The notes under the pieces were generated by a model. The model made no database searches, was not told the DNA's origin, and saw only the letters and a program-made list of their open reading frames with translations. The position numbers were made by a program, and so were the translations under genes. From contig JADJXS010000001.1 in assembly GCA_016710275.1 (NCBI GenBank), positions 1,178,001 to 1,242,000 on the forward strand: DNA of 64,000 nt, read 5' to 3'. Shown here in pieces: positions 9,488 through 17,670 of this stretch (positions are counted from its first letter, which is position 1; each line of letters begins with the position of its first letter). The DNA comes from Phycisphaerales bacterium (GTDB lineage: Bacteria > Planctomycetota > Phycisphaerae > UBA1845 > Fen-1342).

Positions 9488-9562
9488 CGGGTGCTGCCCA
9501 GGCGGGTGCTGGCCCAACGGGTGCTGGCCCAACGGGTTCTGCAAGAGCGGGTGCAGATGCAG
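9488..9562 (+). repeat. 15-bp tandem repeat upstream of a secreted-protein gene
   Basis: Five 15-nt units starting CGGGT; the two central ones are identical (CGGGTGCTGGCCCAA) and the outer ones diverged. A further related unit may sit at 9473-9487. Read in the frame of the following gene they would encode RVLPR/RVLAQ/RVLAQ/RVLQE/RVQMQ, directly before the signal peptide. The repeat therefore covers the ribosome-site region of the gene that starts at 9557. Confidence 0.75.
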
Positions 9563-10390
9563 ATCGCGCGATTGTTCTTGGTGCTGAGTGCGGCGGGGGC
9601 CCTGTCGGGGGTGCCGGCGCTGGCCGGCACGTTGACGTTGAACAGCGGTCGCGACAATACGCTCTTTGAGTCCACGTTCGGCGACATCAGCAACGGCGCC
9701 GGCGAATACCTGTTCGCCGGATTCACCGGTGCGGACACGCGGCGGCGGGCGCTGATCCGCTTCGACTTTGATCCCGCCCAACTCCCCGATGATGCGGTCA
9801 TCACGAGCGTGACGCTGCGGCTGAGCATGTCGCGGACGATCTCCGCGACGGAGGCGGTCTCGCTGCATCGCGTGTCGCGAAGCTGGGGAGAGGGTGGGTC
9901 CGACGCGCCGCTGGAGGAGGGCGGGGGAACGGTTGCCGAGGCGGGTGACGCCACCTGGCTGCACGCCTTCTATCCCGATGTGAGCTGGTCCGCCCCCGGC
10001 GGCGATTTCGACGCCGCGCCGCTGGCGACTGCGCTGGTGATCGGCAACGGCTATTACGATTGGAGCTCGGCCGCGCTGGTCGGTGAAGTCGAATCGTGGC
10101 GGGCGGACCCGTCGGTCAACCACGGCTGGATGCTGATCGGCAACGAGGAGCAAACGGCGACCGCCAAGCGCTTCGACAGCTTTCAGCACGGTGATCCCGC
10201 GGTGCGGCCGGTGCTGATTGTGAGCTATGTTCCCGAACCGGCCTCGGCCCCATGCGCCGTCATCGCCGCCTTGATCGCCGCGCGGTGCGCCCGCGTCAGG
10301 GCGGCCGGGTGGCCGTTCGCAGACACTGCCATGAACCCGCATCCGAACCCGTACCGCCATCCGGCGGTCGGAGGACAGGAGCGCCCGTGA
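9557..10390 (+). CDS. Secreted DNRLRE-type protein with weak PEP-CTERM-like tail
   Basis: 277 residues. The signal peptide is MQIARLFLVLSAAGALSGVP with cleavage after ALAG. The mature start, TLTLNSGRDNTLFES, is the pattern that opens DNRLRE domains, extracellular beta-sandwich modules; RALIRFDFDPAQLP and later HGWMLIGNEEQTATAKRF fit the same fold. Near the C-terminus VPEPASAPCAVIAAL plus basic residues resembles a PEP-CTERM sorting signal, but about 35 further residues follow, which is atypical. ATG 9557 is chosen because it opens the signal peptide; the frame runs back through the tandem repeat to 9410. The stop overlaps the next gene's GTG (GTGA), so the two are probably translationally coupled. 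Confidence 0.7.
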   Translation: MQIARLFLVLSAAGALSGVPALAGTLTLNSGRDNTLFESTFGDISNGAGEYLFAGFTGADTRRRALIRFDFDPAQLPDDAVITSVTLRLSMSRTISATEAVSLHRVSRSWGEGGSDAPLEEGGGTVAEAGDATWLHAFYPDVSWSAPGGDFDAAPLATALVIGNGYYDWSSAALVGEVESWRADPSVNHGWMLIGNEEQTATAKRFDSFQHGDPAVRPVLIVSYVPEPASAPCAVIAALIAARCARVRAAGWPFADTAMNPHPNPYRHPAVGGQERP

Positions 10391-11925
10391 CTTCACAAAC
10401 ATCCCCGAGTCTTGAACCCGCCGCGGTACCGGCCGGCCCCATCGATCCGGTTAGCGCGGATGCAGCCGCCGCGCCGTTGCAGCCCGTCCCGCGCCGCCGC
10501 TCCCGCCGCGACCTGCTGACCGGTGTGGGCGCTGCACTCTCGGCCATGTGGGCGGCCACGCGCGAGGTGCGCGCCGGCCCGCTTTCGAGCGCCCGCTGGC
10601 TGGCGGAACGGATTTCGTTCGGGCCGACGGAGGCCGAGTACGCACTCGCCGATTCGCTGGGCTATGAGGGCTACCTCGAGTATCAGCTTGATCACACCGC
10701 CATCGACGATTCGGCGCTGCAAACGCGCTTGTCGGGGCTGACGACGCTCGGGATGCAGCCGTTCGAGCTGGTTTCGCTGCCGAGCGGGCAGGTGCGCAAC
10801 GAGCTGATCGAGGCGGCCATTCTCCGCGCCGTCTACAGCCCGCGGCAGCTCTATGAGCGGATGGTCGAGTTCTGGAACGATCATTTTCACACGGACGCGG
10901 GCGAGGGCATCAACGGGCAATTGCGCACGGTCGACGATCGCGAGGTGATCCGCGCTCACGCGCTGGGCCGCTTCCCGGACATGCTCGCCGCCAGCGCTCA
11001 AAGCCCGTCGATGCTCTATTACCTCGACAACGTGACAAGCGTGGCCGGCAACCCCAACGAGAATTATCCGCGCGAGTTGCTGGAGCTGCATACGCTCGGC
11101 GTCACGGGGGGTTACACGCAGCAAGACGTGGTTGAGCTGGCCCGCTGCCTCACGGGCTGGGGCATGTGGAACGCCAACGCCAACCCGGTCAACATCCGCT
11201 GGACCTTCCGCTACAACAGCGCTACACACGACAACGGGGCCAAGACGGTACTCGGCACGTCCATCCCCGCGGGCGGCGGGATGAACGACGGGCTGACGGT
11301 GCTGGGCATTCTGATGAATCACCCGAGCACGGCCGCATTCATCGCCGGCAAGCTGTGCCGCCGCTTCTACGGCGAGTCGCCGCCGCAGACGCTGATCGAC
11401 GCGGTTGCGACGGCCTACACCAGCACCGGCGGCGACATTAAGGCGATGCTGCGGGCGCTCTTTCTGAACGTCGATCCGCAGACCGCCCCGATCAAGTACA
11501 AGCGTCCGTTCCACCTGATGATGTCCGCGCTGCGGCAGAGCGGTGCGGCGATCACGACCACCGGCGCGCTGCGCACGCAGCTTCAGCTTGCCGGCCAGCT
11601 TCCATTCCGCTGGCCCGCGCCGGACGGCTTTCCCGACACGCTCGATGCGTGGGTCGGTCTCATTCTGCCGCGCTGGAATTTCGGCGCCTCGCTGCTCAAC
11701 AGCAACATCAGCGGCTCGTCCGTAAGCATCAACACGCTGCTGGCCGGGGCGAACACCGCCGAACTGGTGATGTCGCGGATCGACGCGGCGCTCTTCGGCG
11801 GCGCGATGCCCGCCGATCAGCGCGAGCGCATCCGCCAATACCTGCTTCCTGATCCGCCGACCGATGCGCGGAAGCGCGAAGCCGTCGGCCTGGCGATCGC
11901 CTCGCCGGAGTTTCAGTGGCACTAG
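10387..11925 (+). CDS. DUF1800 domain protein, Tat-like export signal
   Basis: 512 residues starting at GTG 10387, which overlaps the preceding stop and follows GGAGGACAGGAG. A twin-arginine-like stretch (RRRSRRDLLTGVGAALSAMW) near residues 37-56 suggests folded export. The body matches the DUF1800 pattern: LAERISFGPTEAEYALADSL, MVEFWNDHFHTDAG, YPRELLELHTLGVTGGYTQQ, VVELARCLTGWG and YKRPFHLMMSALR. The biochemical function of DUF1800 is not established; in planctomycetes and relatives it is nearly always paired with a DUF1501 gene, as it is here (30 bp downstream). The two are probably a secreted partner pair. Confidence 0.88.
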   Translation: MTSQTSPSLEPAAVPAGPIDPVSADAAAAPLQPVPRRRSRRDLLTGVGAALSAMWAATREVRAGPLSSARWLAERISFGPTEAEYALADSLGYEGYLEYQLDHTAIDDSALQTRLSGLTTLGMQPFELVSLPSGQVRNELIEAAILRAVYSPRQLYERMVEFWNDHFHTDAGEGINGQLRTVDDREVIRAHALGRFPDMLAASAQSPSMLYYLDNVTSVAGNPNENYPRELLELHTLGVTGGYTQQDVVELARCLTGWGMWNANANPVNIRWTFRYNSATHDNGAKTVLGTSIPAGGGMNDGLTVLGILMNHPSTAAFIAGKLCRRFYGESPPQTLIDAVATAYTSTGGDIKAMLRALFLNVDPQTAPIKYKRPFHLMMSALRQSGAAITTTGALRTQLQLAGQLPFRWPAPDGFPDTLDAWVGLILPRWNFGASLLNSNISGSSVSINTLLAGANTAELVMSRIDAALFGGAMPADQRERIRQYLLPDPPTDARKREAVGLAIASPEFQWH

Positions 11926-11954
11926 GCAATCCGGCTTTTCCGGGAGGTGTGCTC

Positions 11955-13463
11955 ATGTCCGATGCTGTTCGCGGCGCCTGCGGCTGCCCTGAATATCGCG
12001 AGCTTTCGCGTCGTCACTTCCTGGCCGGAGCCGGGGGAATCTCTCTGGCGGCGCTGGCCCCGGCGTGGCTGCCGCGCGTGGCGCTGGCGCAGGATGCGTG
12101 CACCGATCGAGACGTGCTGGTGCTGATTTTTCTGCGCGGAGCGGCTGACGGGCTGACGCTGTGTGTGCCGCACGGCGAGAACGCCTATTACGCCGCGCGG
12201 CCGACGCTGGCGATTCCGCGGCCGGATGACGCTTCACCGAATCGCGCGACGGACCTGGACGGCTTCTTCGGGCTGCCGCCGGCGATGACGCCGCTGCTGC
12301 CGGCGTATCAGTCGGGGCACCTGCTGATCGCGCACGCCACGGGATCGACCGACGCCTCGCGTTCGCACTTCGAGGCGCAGCGCTACATGGAGGTCGGCGA
12401 CCCCGGCAATGATGCGCTCTTCACCGGCTGGCTCGGCCGCCACCTGCTGGGCGTCGCGCCGCTGAATCCCGCTTCGATTCTGCGGGCCGTCGCAATCAAC
12501 TTCGGCGTGCAGCAGTCGCTCATCAGCGCACCGCAGACGATTCCGATCCCCGATCTCGACGCCTTCGGCCTCACCGGGGCAGCCGGCACCATCGCCGCGC
12601 GCAACGCCGCCATCGCGGACATGTACGCGGCCGTTTCCGACCCGCTTCGCGCGGTCGCCCAGACGACGCAGCAGACCATTGATCTGCTGAACACGATTGA
12701 CTTCGCGGGCTACACGCCGGCCGGCGGTGCGGTCTATCCCACCGGCGCCTTCGGGACGGCGCTGCGAAGCACCGCTGCGCTCATCAAGGCCGAAGTCGGA
12801 GTCGAGGCTGTCGCCGTCGACCTGGGCGGCTGGGATACGCACAACAACCAGGGTGTTTTCACCGGCACGATGTCCGGCCTGATGGATCAGCTCAGCCGCG
12901 GGCTGGCCGCCATGCACGCGGACCTGTTCAGCGGGAACGGCAAGAACGTCACGGTGGTCGTGCAATCGGAGTTCGGGCGCCGGCTGGCGGAGAATGGCAG
13001 CTTCGGATCGGATCACGGCCACGGCAATGTCATGCTGCTGCTCGGCAAACACATCGCCGGCGGGCGCGTGCTGGCGAACTGGCCGGGGCTGTCGTCGGGG
13101 CAGCTTTTTGAGGGCCGCGATCTGGAAGTGACCATCGACTTCCGCGACATCCTTGCGGAGGTCGTCCATGAGCGGCTTGCGAACGCCGATCTCGCGGGCG
13201 TTTTCCCCGGCTATTCGCCGACCTTCCCGGGCGTCACCAACTCGTGCTTCCGCCGCGGCGATCTCAATTGCGACGGGGCGGTCAACAATTTCGACATTGA
13301 TCCCTTTGTGCTGGCCATCACCCATCCCGAGGCCCACGCCGCGGCCTTCCCCGGTTGCGATCCGACGCGTACCGGCGACATCAACGGCGACGGCCTGTTC
13401 AACAATTTCGACATCGACCCCTTCACGGACTGCCTGGTCAACCGCGACGGCAATTGCGACTGA
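11955..13463 (+). CDS. DUF1501 protein with Tat signal and C-terminal dockerin
   Basis: 502 residues; ATG 11955 follows GGGAGG. The twin-arginine signal is SRRHFLAGAGGISLAALAP. DUF1501 hallmarks follow: DVLVLIFLRGAADGLTLCVP, STDASRSHFEAQRYMEVG, VDLGGWDTHNNQG and VVVQSEFGRRLAENGS with SDHGHG. The fold is related to the alkaline-phosphatase/sulfatase superfamily, but no activity is proven for the family. After about residue 430 two dockerin-like repeats appear, GDLNCDGAVNNFDIDPF and GDINGDGLFNNFDIDPF, with Cys residues (FPGC, DCLVN, GNCD) that may form disulfides. It is the downstream partner of the DUF1800 gene. Confidence 0.9.
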   Translation: MSDAVRGACGCPEYRELSRRHFLAGAGGISLAALAPAWLPRVALAQDACTDRDVLVLIFLRGAADGLTLCVPHGENAYYAARPTLAIPRPDDASPNRATDLDGFFGLPPAMTPLLPAYQSGHLLIAHATGSTDASRSHFEAQRYMEVGDPGNDALFTGWLGRHLLGVAPLNPASILRAVAINFGVQQSLISAPQTIPIPDLDAFGLTGAAGTIAARNAAIADMYAAVSDPLRAVAQTTQQTIDLLNTIDFAGYTPAGGAVYPTGAFGTALRSTAALIKAEVGVEAVAVDLGGWDTHNNQGVFTGTMSGLMDQLSRGLAAMHADLFSGNGKNVTVVVQSEFGRRLAENGSFGSDHGHGNVMLLLGKHIAGGRVLANWPGLSSGQLFEGRDLEVTIDFRDILAEVVHERLANADLAGVFPGYSPTFPGVTNSCFRRGDLNCDGAVNNFDIDPFVLAITHPEAHAAAFPGCDPTRTGDINGDGLFNNFDIDPFTDCLVNRDGNCD

Positions 13464-13641
13464 CGGCGCGTTGTGCCGGCCGCGGCGGTGGCCGGACAGG
13501 AGTCGTTGACAGCGCCCGCGTCGGCGGGTGCCGGCGGTCTCGTTACATCCCCGTTGCGCCCGCTGATTCCCCCGGCGGTATGCTCACGATGGGGTTGTGC
13601 CGTGGCCGCTGCCGGGCGCAGCCGCCGCCGGAGCCGAGCGC

Positions 13642-14349
13642 TTGATTCGCCAGCGCATCCTGGTCATCGAGGACGATCCGGCGATTCGCCGCGGCGTCAC
13701 GGACGCCCTGCGTTTCGAGGGTTATCAGATCTCCGAGGCCGGCCGGGCCGATACCGGGCTGGCCGCGGCTCTTACCGGCGACGCCGACATCGTGCTGCTC
13801 GACCTGGTCATGCCGGGCGGCGACGGCCTGGACGTGCTGCATGAAATCCGCCGTCAGCGGCCCACGCTGCCCGTCATCATTCTGACGGCCCGCGGGGAGG
13901 AGGCTGACCGGGTGCGCGGGCTGCGGCTGGGGGCGGATGATTACGTCGTGAAGCCGTTCAGCGTTCGCGAGCTGCTCGCGCGCGTCACGGCCGTTCTGCG
14001 GCGCTCGCCGGAGCGGCCGTCGCCGTTGCAGCAGATCGCGATTCCCGGCGGCGTGGTGGACCTGCCGCGGCTGGAGGTGCGCTTTGACGACGGGCAGCGC
14101 GGCGAGTTATCGGAGAAGGAGGGCGAGCTGCTTGCGTACCTGGCGTCGCATGACGGTCGCGTCCTGTCGCGGGAGGAAATTCTGACGCGGCTCTGGCGGC
14201 TGGACGCCCGGGGGGTTGAGACGCGCACGATCGACATGCACGTCGCCCGGCTTCGCGAGAAGCTTCGCGACGATCCCCACGCGCCGCGCGTGATCGTCAC
14301 GGTTCGCGGGCGCGGCTACAAGTTCGGCGCTGTCGCGCTGCGGGAGTGA
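13642..14349 (+). CDS. OmpR/PhoB-family response regulator
   Basis: 235 residues. Receiver domain, residues about 4-118: acidic pair EDD, phospho-acceptor Asp54 in VLLDLVMPGG, conserved Thr in VIILTARG and Lys in VVKPFSV. Winged-helix DNA-binding domain, about 140-230: LSEKEGELLAYLASH, RTIDMHVARLREKL and VRGRGYKF. It should bind promoter DNA as a phosphorylated dimer. TTG 13642 is chosen because it directly precedes the receiver (LIRQRILVIEDD) and has GGAG upstream; GTG 13597 is an alternative that adds 15 Ala/Pro-rich residues. It is 7 bp upstream of the kinase gene, so they form a cognate pair. Confidence 0.92.
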   Translation: MIRQRILVIEDDPAIRRGVTDALRFEGYQISEAGRADTGLAAALTGDADIVLLDLVMPGGDGLDVLHEIRRQRPTLPVIILTARGEEADRVRGLRLGADDYVVKPFSVRELLARVTAVLRRSPERPSPLQQIAIPGGVVDLPRLEVRFDDGQRGELSEKEGELLAYLASHDGRVLSREEILTRLWRLDARGVETRTIDMHVARLREKLRDDPHAPRVIVTVRGRGYKFGAVALRE

Positions 14350-14356
14350 GCCGGCC

Positions 14357-16249
14357 ATGCGCCGCGTGCTGGCGATATGGACGCCGTTTGTCGCCGCCGT
14401 CGCGATCGTGCTGATCGCGCTGGCGTGGGTGACGCGCGCCGCGCTGCGGCTGGACGAGGCGCAGCGCGAAGCGCAGAGCCTGGCGGCGCTGGAGGAAAGC
14501 TCGCGGCTGGCGCTCTGGCGGATGGACTTCGCCATCAGTCCGCTGATTGCGGAGTTCGCCGGACAGCCTTACTTCGCCTTCGCCAGCTTCTATTCCCCCG
14601 AAGCGGCCTACACAGGCATGTTTCGAGAAGTCGAGCGCGGCACGGTGCTGCTGCCGTCGCCGCTCCTGGCGCCGACCAATCCGCTGGTGCGGCTTTATTT
14701 TCAGATTGACCCGGCCGGCACGCTTACGTCGCCGCAGGCGCCGCGCGCCGCGTTCGAGTCGCTGGCGCTGGATCGCTACGTCAGCCGCCCGGCCATCGAG
14801 GAGGCCGTGCGGCGCGAGGAGGAGCTGCGGGCGCGGCTTGCGTCGCTGGAGCTGAGTGCACAACTGCCCCGGCCGGAGGCGGTCGATCCGCGATCCATTG
14901 CGATGTGTTCGACGGAGCCGCGGCCGGAGCCCGTGCAGCAGACGGAGGCGCCCGTATACAACGTCTCGCCGCAGACGGCCGGGCCGGCGTGGTCACAGCA
15001 GCAACAGCAACAGCGCAGCGCGAGCGAGTCGGCGGCGCGGCTCAAGGGCGTGCAGGTGCTGGAGGACAATCGTCGGTTCGGGAATGCGGTGTACAACGTC
15101 GTCGTTCCCGAGGAGGCGCCGGAACAGGTGACGAGCGGTGCCATGCGGGCGCTGTGGGTGGAGGACGCGCTGCTGATCGCACGGCGCGTGCAGATCGGCG
15201 ATGCGACCTATGTGCAGGGGGCGTGGCTGGACTGGGCCGCGGTGCGCGCGGCGCTGGTGGAATCCGTGCGAGACCTGCTTCCGCAGGCGCGGCTGGAGCC
15301 GCTGCGTGACGGCGGCGCTGCGGATGATCGCGCCCGGCGGCTGGCGGCGCTGCCGGTGCGGCTGGATCCCGGGGCGGCGATGGTGGAAGTGGAGGCGTTT
15401 TCGCCGATGCGCGTGGCGCTGGGGGTGGTGTGGGGCTGCGTGGTCGTGGCGATTATGGCGATTGCCGCTCTGCTTTTCGGGGCGGATTCGCTGGGCCGCC
15501 GACGGGCGGCGTTCGCGTCGGCGGTCACGCATGAGCTGCGCTCCCCGCTGACGACGTTTCGGCTTTACTCGGAGATGCTGGCTCGCGGCTCGGTTTCGGA
15601 TGAGCGGCAGCGCCGCGACTACTACGAGACGCTTCGCGCGGAGGCGGAGCGGCTCGGGCACCTGGTGGAGAACGTGCTGGCTTATTCGCGGCTGGAGCGC
15701 GGCCGGGCCGTCGGCCCGCTGGAGCCGCTGCGGCTGGGGGAGCTGGTCGCGCGCGTCCGAGATCGCCTCGACGAGCGCGCCGCCGGCGCCGGCATGCGCC
15801 TGGACCTGCGGATCGATCCGGCGGCGGCGGAGATCACGCTGCAGACGAACGCGTCGGCGGTGGAGCAGATTCTGTTCAATCTGGTGGACAATGCCTGCAA
15901 GTATGCGCGTGCGGGCGGGGGGAAGGCGGCGCGCGGGGACGATGCGAGGGCGAGCGAGGCCGCGGAGCGCAGCGCGGCGATCGTGCTGGACGCATGTGCC
16001 ATGGGGCGCGGCGCGGTGCGCATCCGCGTGCGCGACTATGGGCCGGGCATCCCGGCCGGGTCGGCGCGGCGGGTCTTCGGCGTGTTTCACAAGTCCAGCA
16101 GCGACGCGGCGACGAGCGCCCCGGGGGTGGGGCTGGGGCTGGCGCTGAGCCGCCGGCTGGCGCATGGGCTGGGCGGGCGGCTGCGGCTGGAGCGCGACGT
16201 GCGGCCCGGCGCGTCGTTCGTGCTGGAGCTGCCTGCCGGGCGCGGCTGA
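14357..16249 (+). CDS. Sensor histidine kinase, two membrane segments
   Basis: 630 residues. The first membrane helix is at about 7-29; a large extracytoplasmic sensor of about 320 residues of unrecognised type contains a Gln run near residue 215; the second helix is at about 353-373 (VALGVVWGCVVVAIMAIAAL). HisKA carries phospho-acceptor His392 in VTHELRSPLTTFRLYSEML. The ATPase domain shows an N box (FNLVDNACKYA), G1 (DYGPGIPAG) and G2 (GVGLGLALSRRL). It would autophosphorylate and pass phosphate to Asp54 of the upstream regulator. The last codons (SFVLELPAGRG) recur at 26170-26212, see the remnant listed there. A stimulus cannot be inferred. Confidence 0.92.
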   Translation: MRRVLAIWTPFVAAVAIVLIALAWVTRAALRLDEAQREAQSLAALEESSRLALWRMDFAISPLIAEFAGQPYFAFASFYSPEAAYTGMFREVERGTVLLPSPLLAPTNPLVRLYFQIDPAGTLTSPQAPRAAFESLALDRYVSRPAIEEAVRREEELRARLASLELSAQLPRPEAVDPRSIAMCSTEPRPEPVQQTEAPVYNVSPQTAGPAWSQQQQQQRSASESAARLKGVQVLEDNRRFGNAVYNVVVPEEAPEQVTSGAMRALWVEDALLIARRVQIGDATYVQGAWLDWAAVRAALVESVRDLLPQARLEPLRDGGAADDRARRLAALPVRLDPGAAMVEVEAFSPMRVALGVVWGCVVVAIMAIAALLFGADSLGRRRAAFASAVTHELRSPLTTFRLYSEMLARGSVSDERQRRDYYETLRAEAERLGHLVENVLAYSRLERGRAVGPLEPLRLGELVARVRDRLDERAAGAGMRLDLRIDPAAAEITLQTNASAVEQILFNLVDNACKYARAGGGKAARGDDARASEAAERSAAIVLDACAMGRGAVRIRVRDYGPGIPAGSARRVFGVFHKSSSDAATSAPGVGLGLALSRRLAHGLGGRLRLERDVRPGASFVLELPAGRG

Positions 16250-16302
16250 CCGGCCGCGGGTCGCAGGGTGACGGAGCGTGTTCGGGCCGGCGGCTCGGGC
16301 CG

Positions 16303-17670
16303 CTACGGCCCGGCGACGATTGCCGCGACGAAGGGGTCGATGTCGAAGTTGTTGAGCGTTCCGTCGCCGTCGTAGTCGGCGACGAGGTCGGCGGCGATGC
16401 CGGGGTAGAGCGCTTCGTAGGCGGGGCGGTCGGTGAGGGCGAGAACGAAGGGGTCGATGTCGAAATTATTGAAGACGCCGTCGCCGTTGAGGTCGCCGCG
16501 GGTGAATGGGACGAGGGAGGTCAGGTGCCAGCGCGAGTCGAGCGGCTGGGTCGGCCGCGCCAGCCAGGCGATCCAGATGGTTCCGCCGCGTGTGACGGCG
16601 ATGGGGGAGACCGAAAGGTCCATCGTCCGAAGCGGGCGATCGGGGTCGGGTGTGGTCGGATCGAACCAGTCGCCCGTGGGCGAACCGTCGGGGCGGAACA
16701 AGCGAAACCGGATGGCGCCCTGGAAGTCCTCATCAGCGGCGAGAATCCAGCCGTCGGGGGATATCGCGAAGCCATAGACTGACCCACCCTCATGCAGGAT
16801 GCGCGGCGCAGAGAGCGGAACTCCACTCATCGAGTACATGCCGGAATAGAACGAGCCAGCCGGGTCACTCCAGATCAAGAGCAGCTCGTTTGAATCCAGC
16901 AACCTGCCGGTTCGGACACCGTGGAAAACGAGTGGGAGCTGGATTGCAGGCTCCATCGATCCATCTGCAGCGACCCAGCGCAGATAGGCGGAGCGGCTGG
17001 TCGAGGTGTGTCGACGAACGAAGAGAACTCCCGTTCTTTCATCTGATGCTCTGAACACGCAGACGTCGGCTACCTGTTCGGTCGAACTGGACCTTGTAGC
17101 GATCGTGAGCGTCGAAGGTACGACGTCGAGGTCGATCGGAAGTTGTTGAAGAAACACATTGCATGTGGAGCATGGGTTTCCCACTCCTCCGGAAAACGTG
17201 ATGCTGACGCCGGCGGAGTCGGCCGACATGGCCGGGAATCGCTCCTTCCTGGCCGCAATCTCCAGGTCAAGCGGATCTGCAGCAATTGCGCCCCCGGTAT
17301 CAACGACGGCACACGCCAACTCGCCGGAAATTCGGCACCAGCAGATGACGCAGCCGCCATCAAACACGGCGATATTGGAATAGCCGCGATCCTGAAAAGC
17401 GTACGGGATCGCCACGTTCAGGAATTCGGCGTCGAGGTCAGGCCAATACCGCGAGACATACACCTGCCCCCACGACGGAAGCTCCGCCCACGAGACGAAT
17501 GCACTGGAGTCGTCGGCGCCAAGTACCACCGCGTACCACGGTTCAAGCACTTCTCGATCCGACCGGATCATCGGAATGCCGGCGTCGAGGTAGACATCGC
17601 GCTGCACCTGCGCGACAACAGTCGTTCCGGCAGAGAGCGCGAGTGCGATCAACAGCGTGATGCGGGTCAT
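16303..17670 (-). CDS. Secreted dockerin-tailed protein, paralogue A
   Basis: 455 residues with signal peptide MTRITLLIALALSAGTTVVA. The mature start, QVQRDVYLDAGIPMIRS, recurs in the paralogue at 26266-27618. The middle is probably a beta-propeller-like fold (FAISPDGWILAADEDF, VTRGGTIWIAWLA), but no family was recognised. The C-terminus has two dockerin repeats, GDLNGDGVFNNFDIDPF and DYDGDGTLNNFDIDPF. The start codon overlaps the stop of the gene upstream on this strand (ATGA), so translation is likely coupled to the PQQ-like gene. Its 3' end and flank are nearly identical to those of paralogue B, whereas the centre has diverged strongly. Visibly less GC-rich than the flanking kinase gene. 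Confidence 0.8.
   Translation of the reverse strand: MTRITLLIALALSAGTTVVAQVQRDVYLDAGIPMIRSDREVLEPWYAVVLGADDSSAFVSWAELPSWGQVYVSRYWPDLDAEFLNVAIPYAFQDRGYSNIAVFDGGCVICWCRISGELACAVVDTGGAIAADPLDLEIAARKERFPAMSADSAGVSITFSGGVGNPCSTCNVFLQQLPIDLDVVPSTLTIATRSSSTEQVADVCVFRASDERTGVLFVRRHTSTSRSAYLRWVAADGSMEPAIQLPLVFHGVRTGRLLDSNELLLIWSDPAGSFYSGMYSMSGVPLSAPRILHEGGSVYGFAISPDGWILAADEDFQGAIRFRLFRPDGSPTGDWFDPTTPDPDRPLRTMDLSVSPIAVTRGGTIWIAWLARPTQPLDSRWHLTSLVPFTRGDLNGDGVFNNFDIDPFVLALTDRPAYEALYPGIAADLVADYDGDGTLNNFDIDPFVAAIVAGP

Noticed and set aside
10393..11922. 509-codon minus-strand frame opposite the DUF1800 gene
   Set aside because: Shadow frame; the DUF1800 protein has clear family motifs and coupling to its neighbour.
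13597..13641. GTG 13597 as start of the response regulator
   Set aside because: It would add 15 Ala/Pro-rich residues before the receiver, which begins directly after TTG 13642 with an upstream GGAG; kept as an alternative only.
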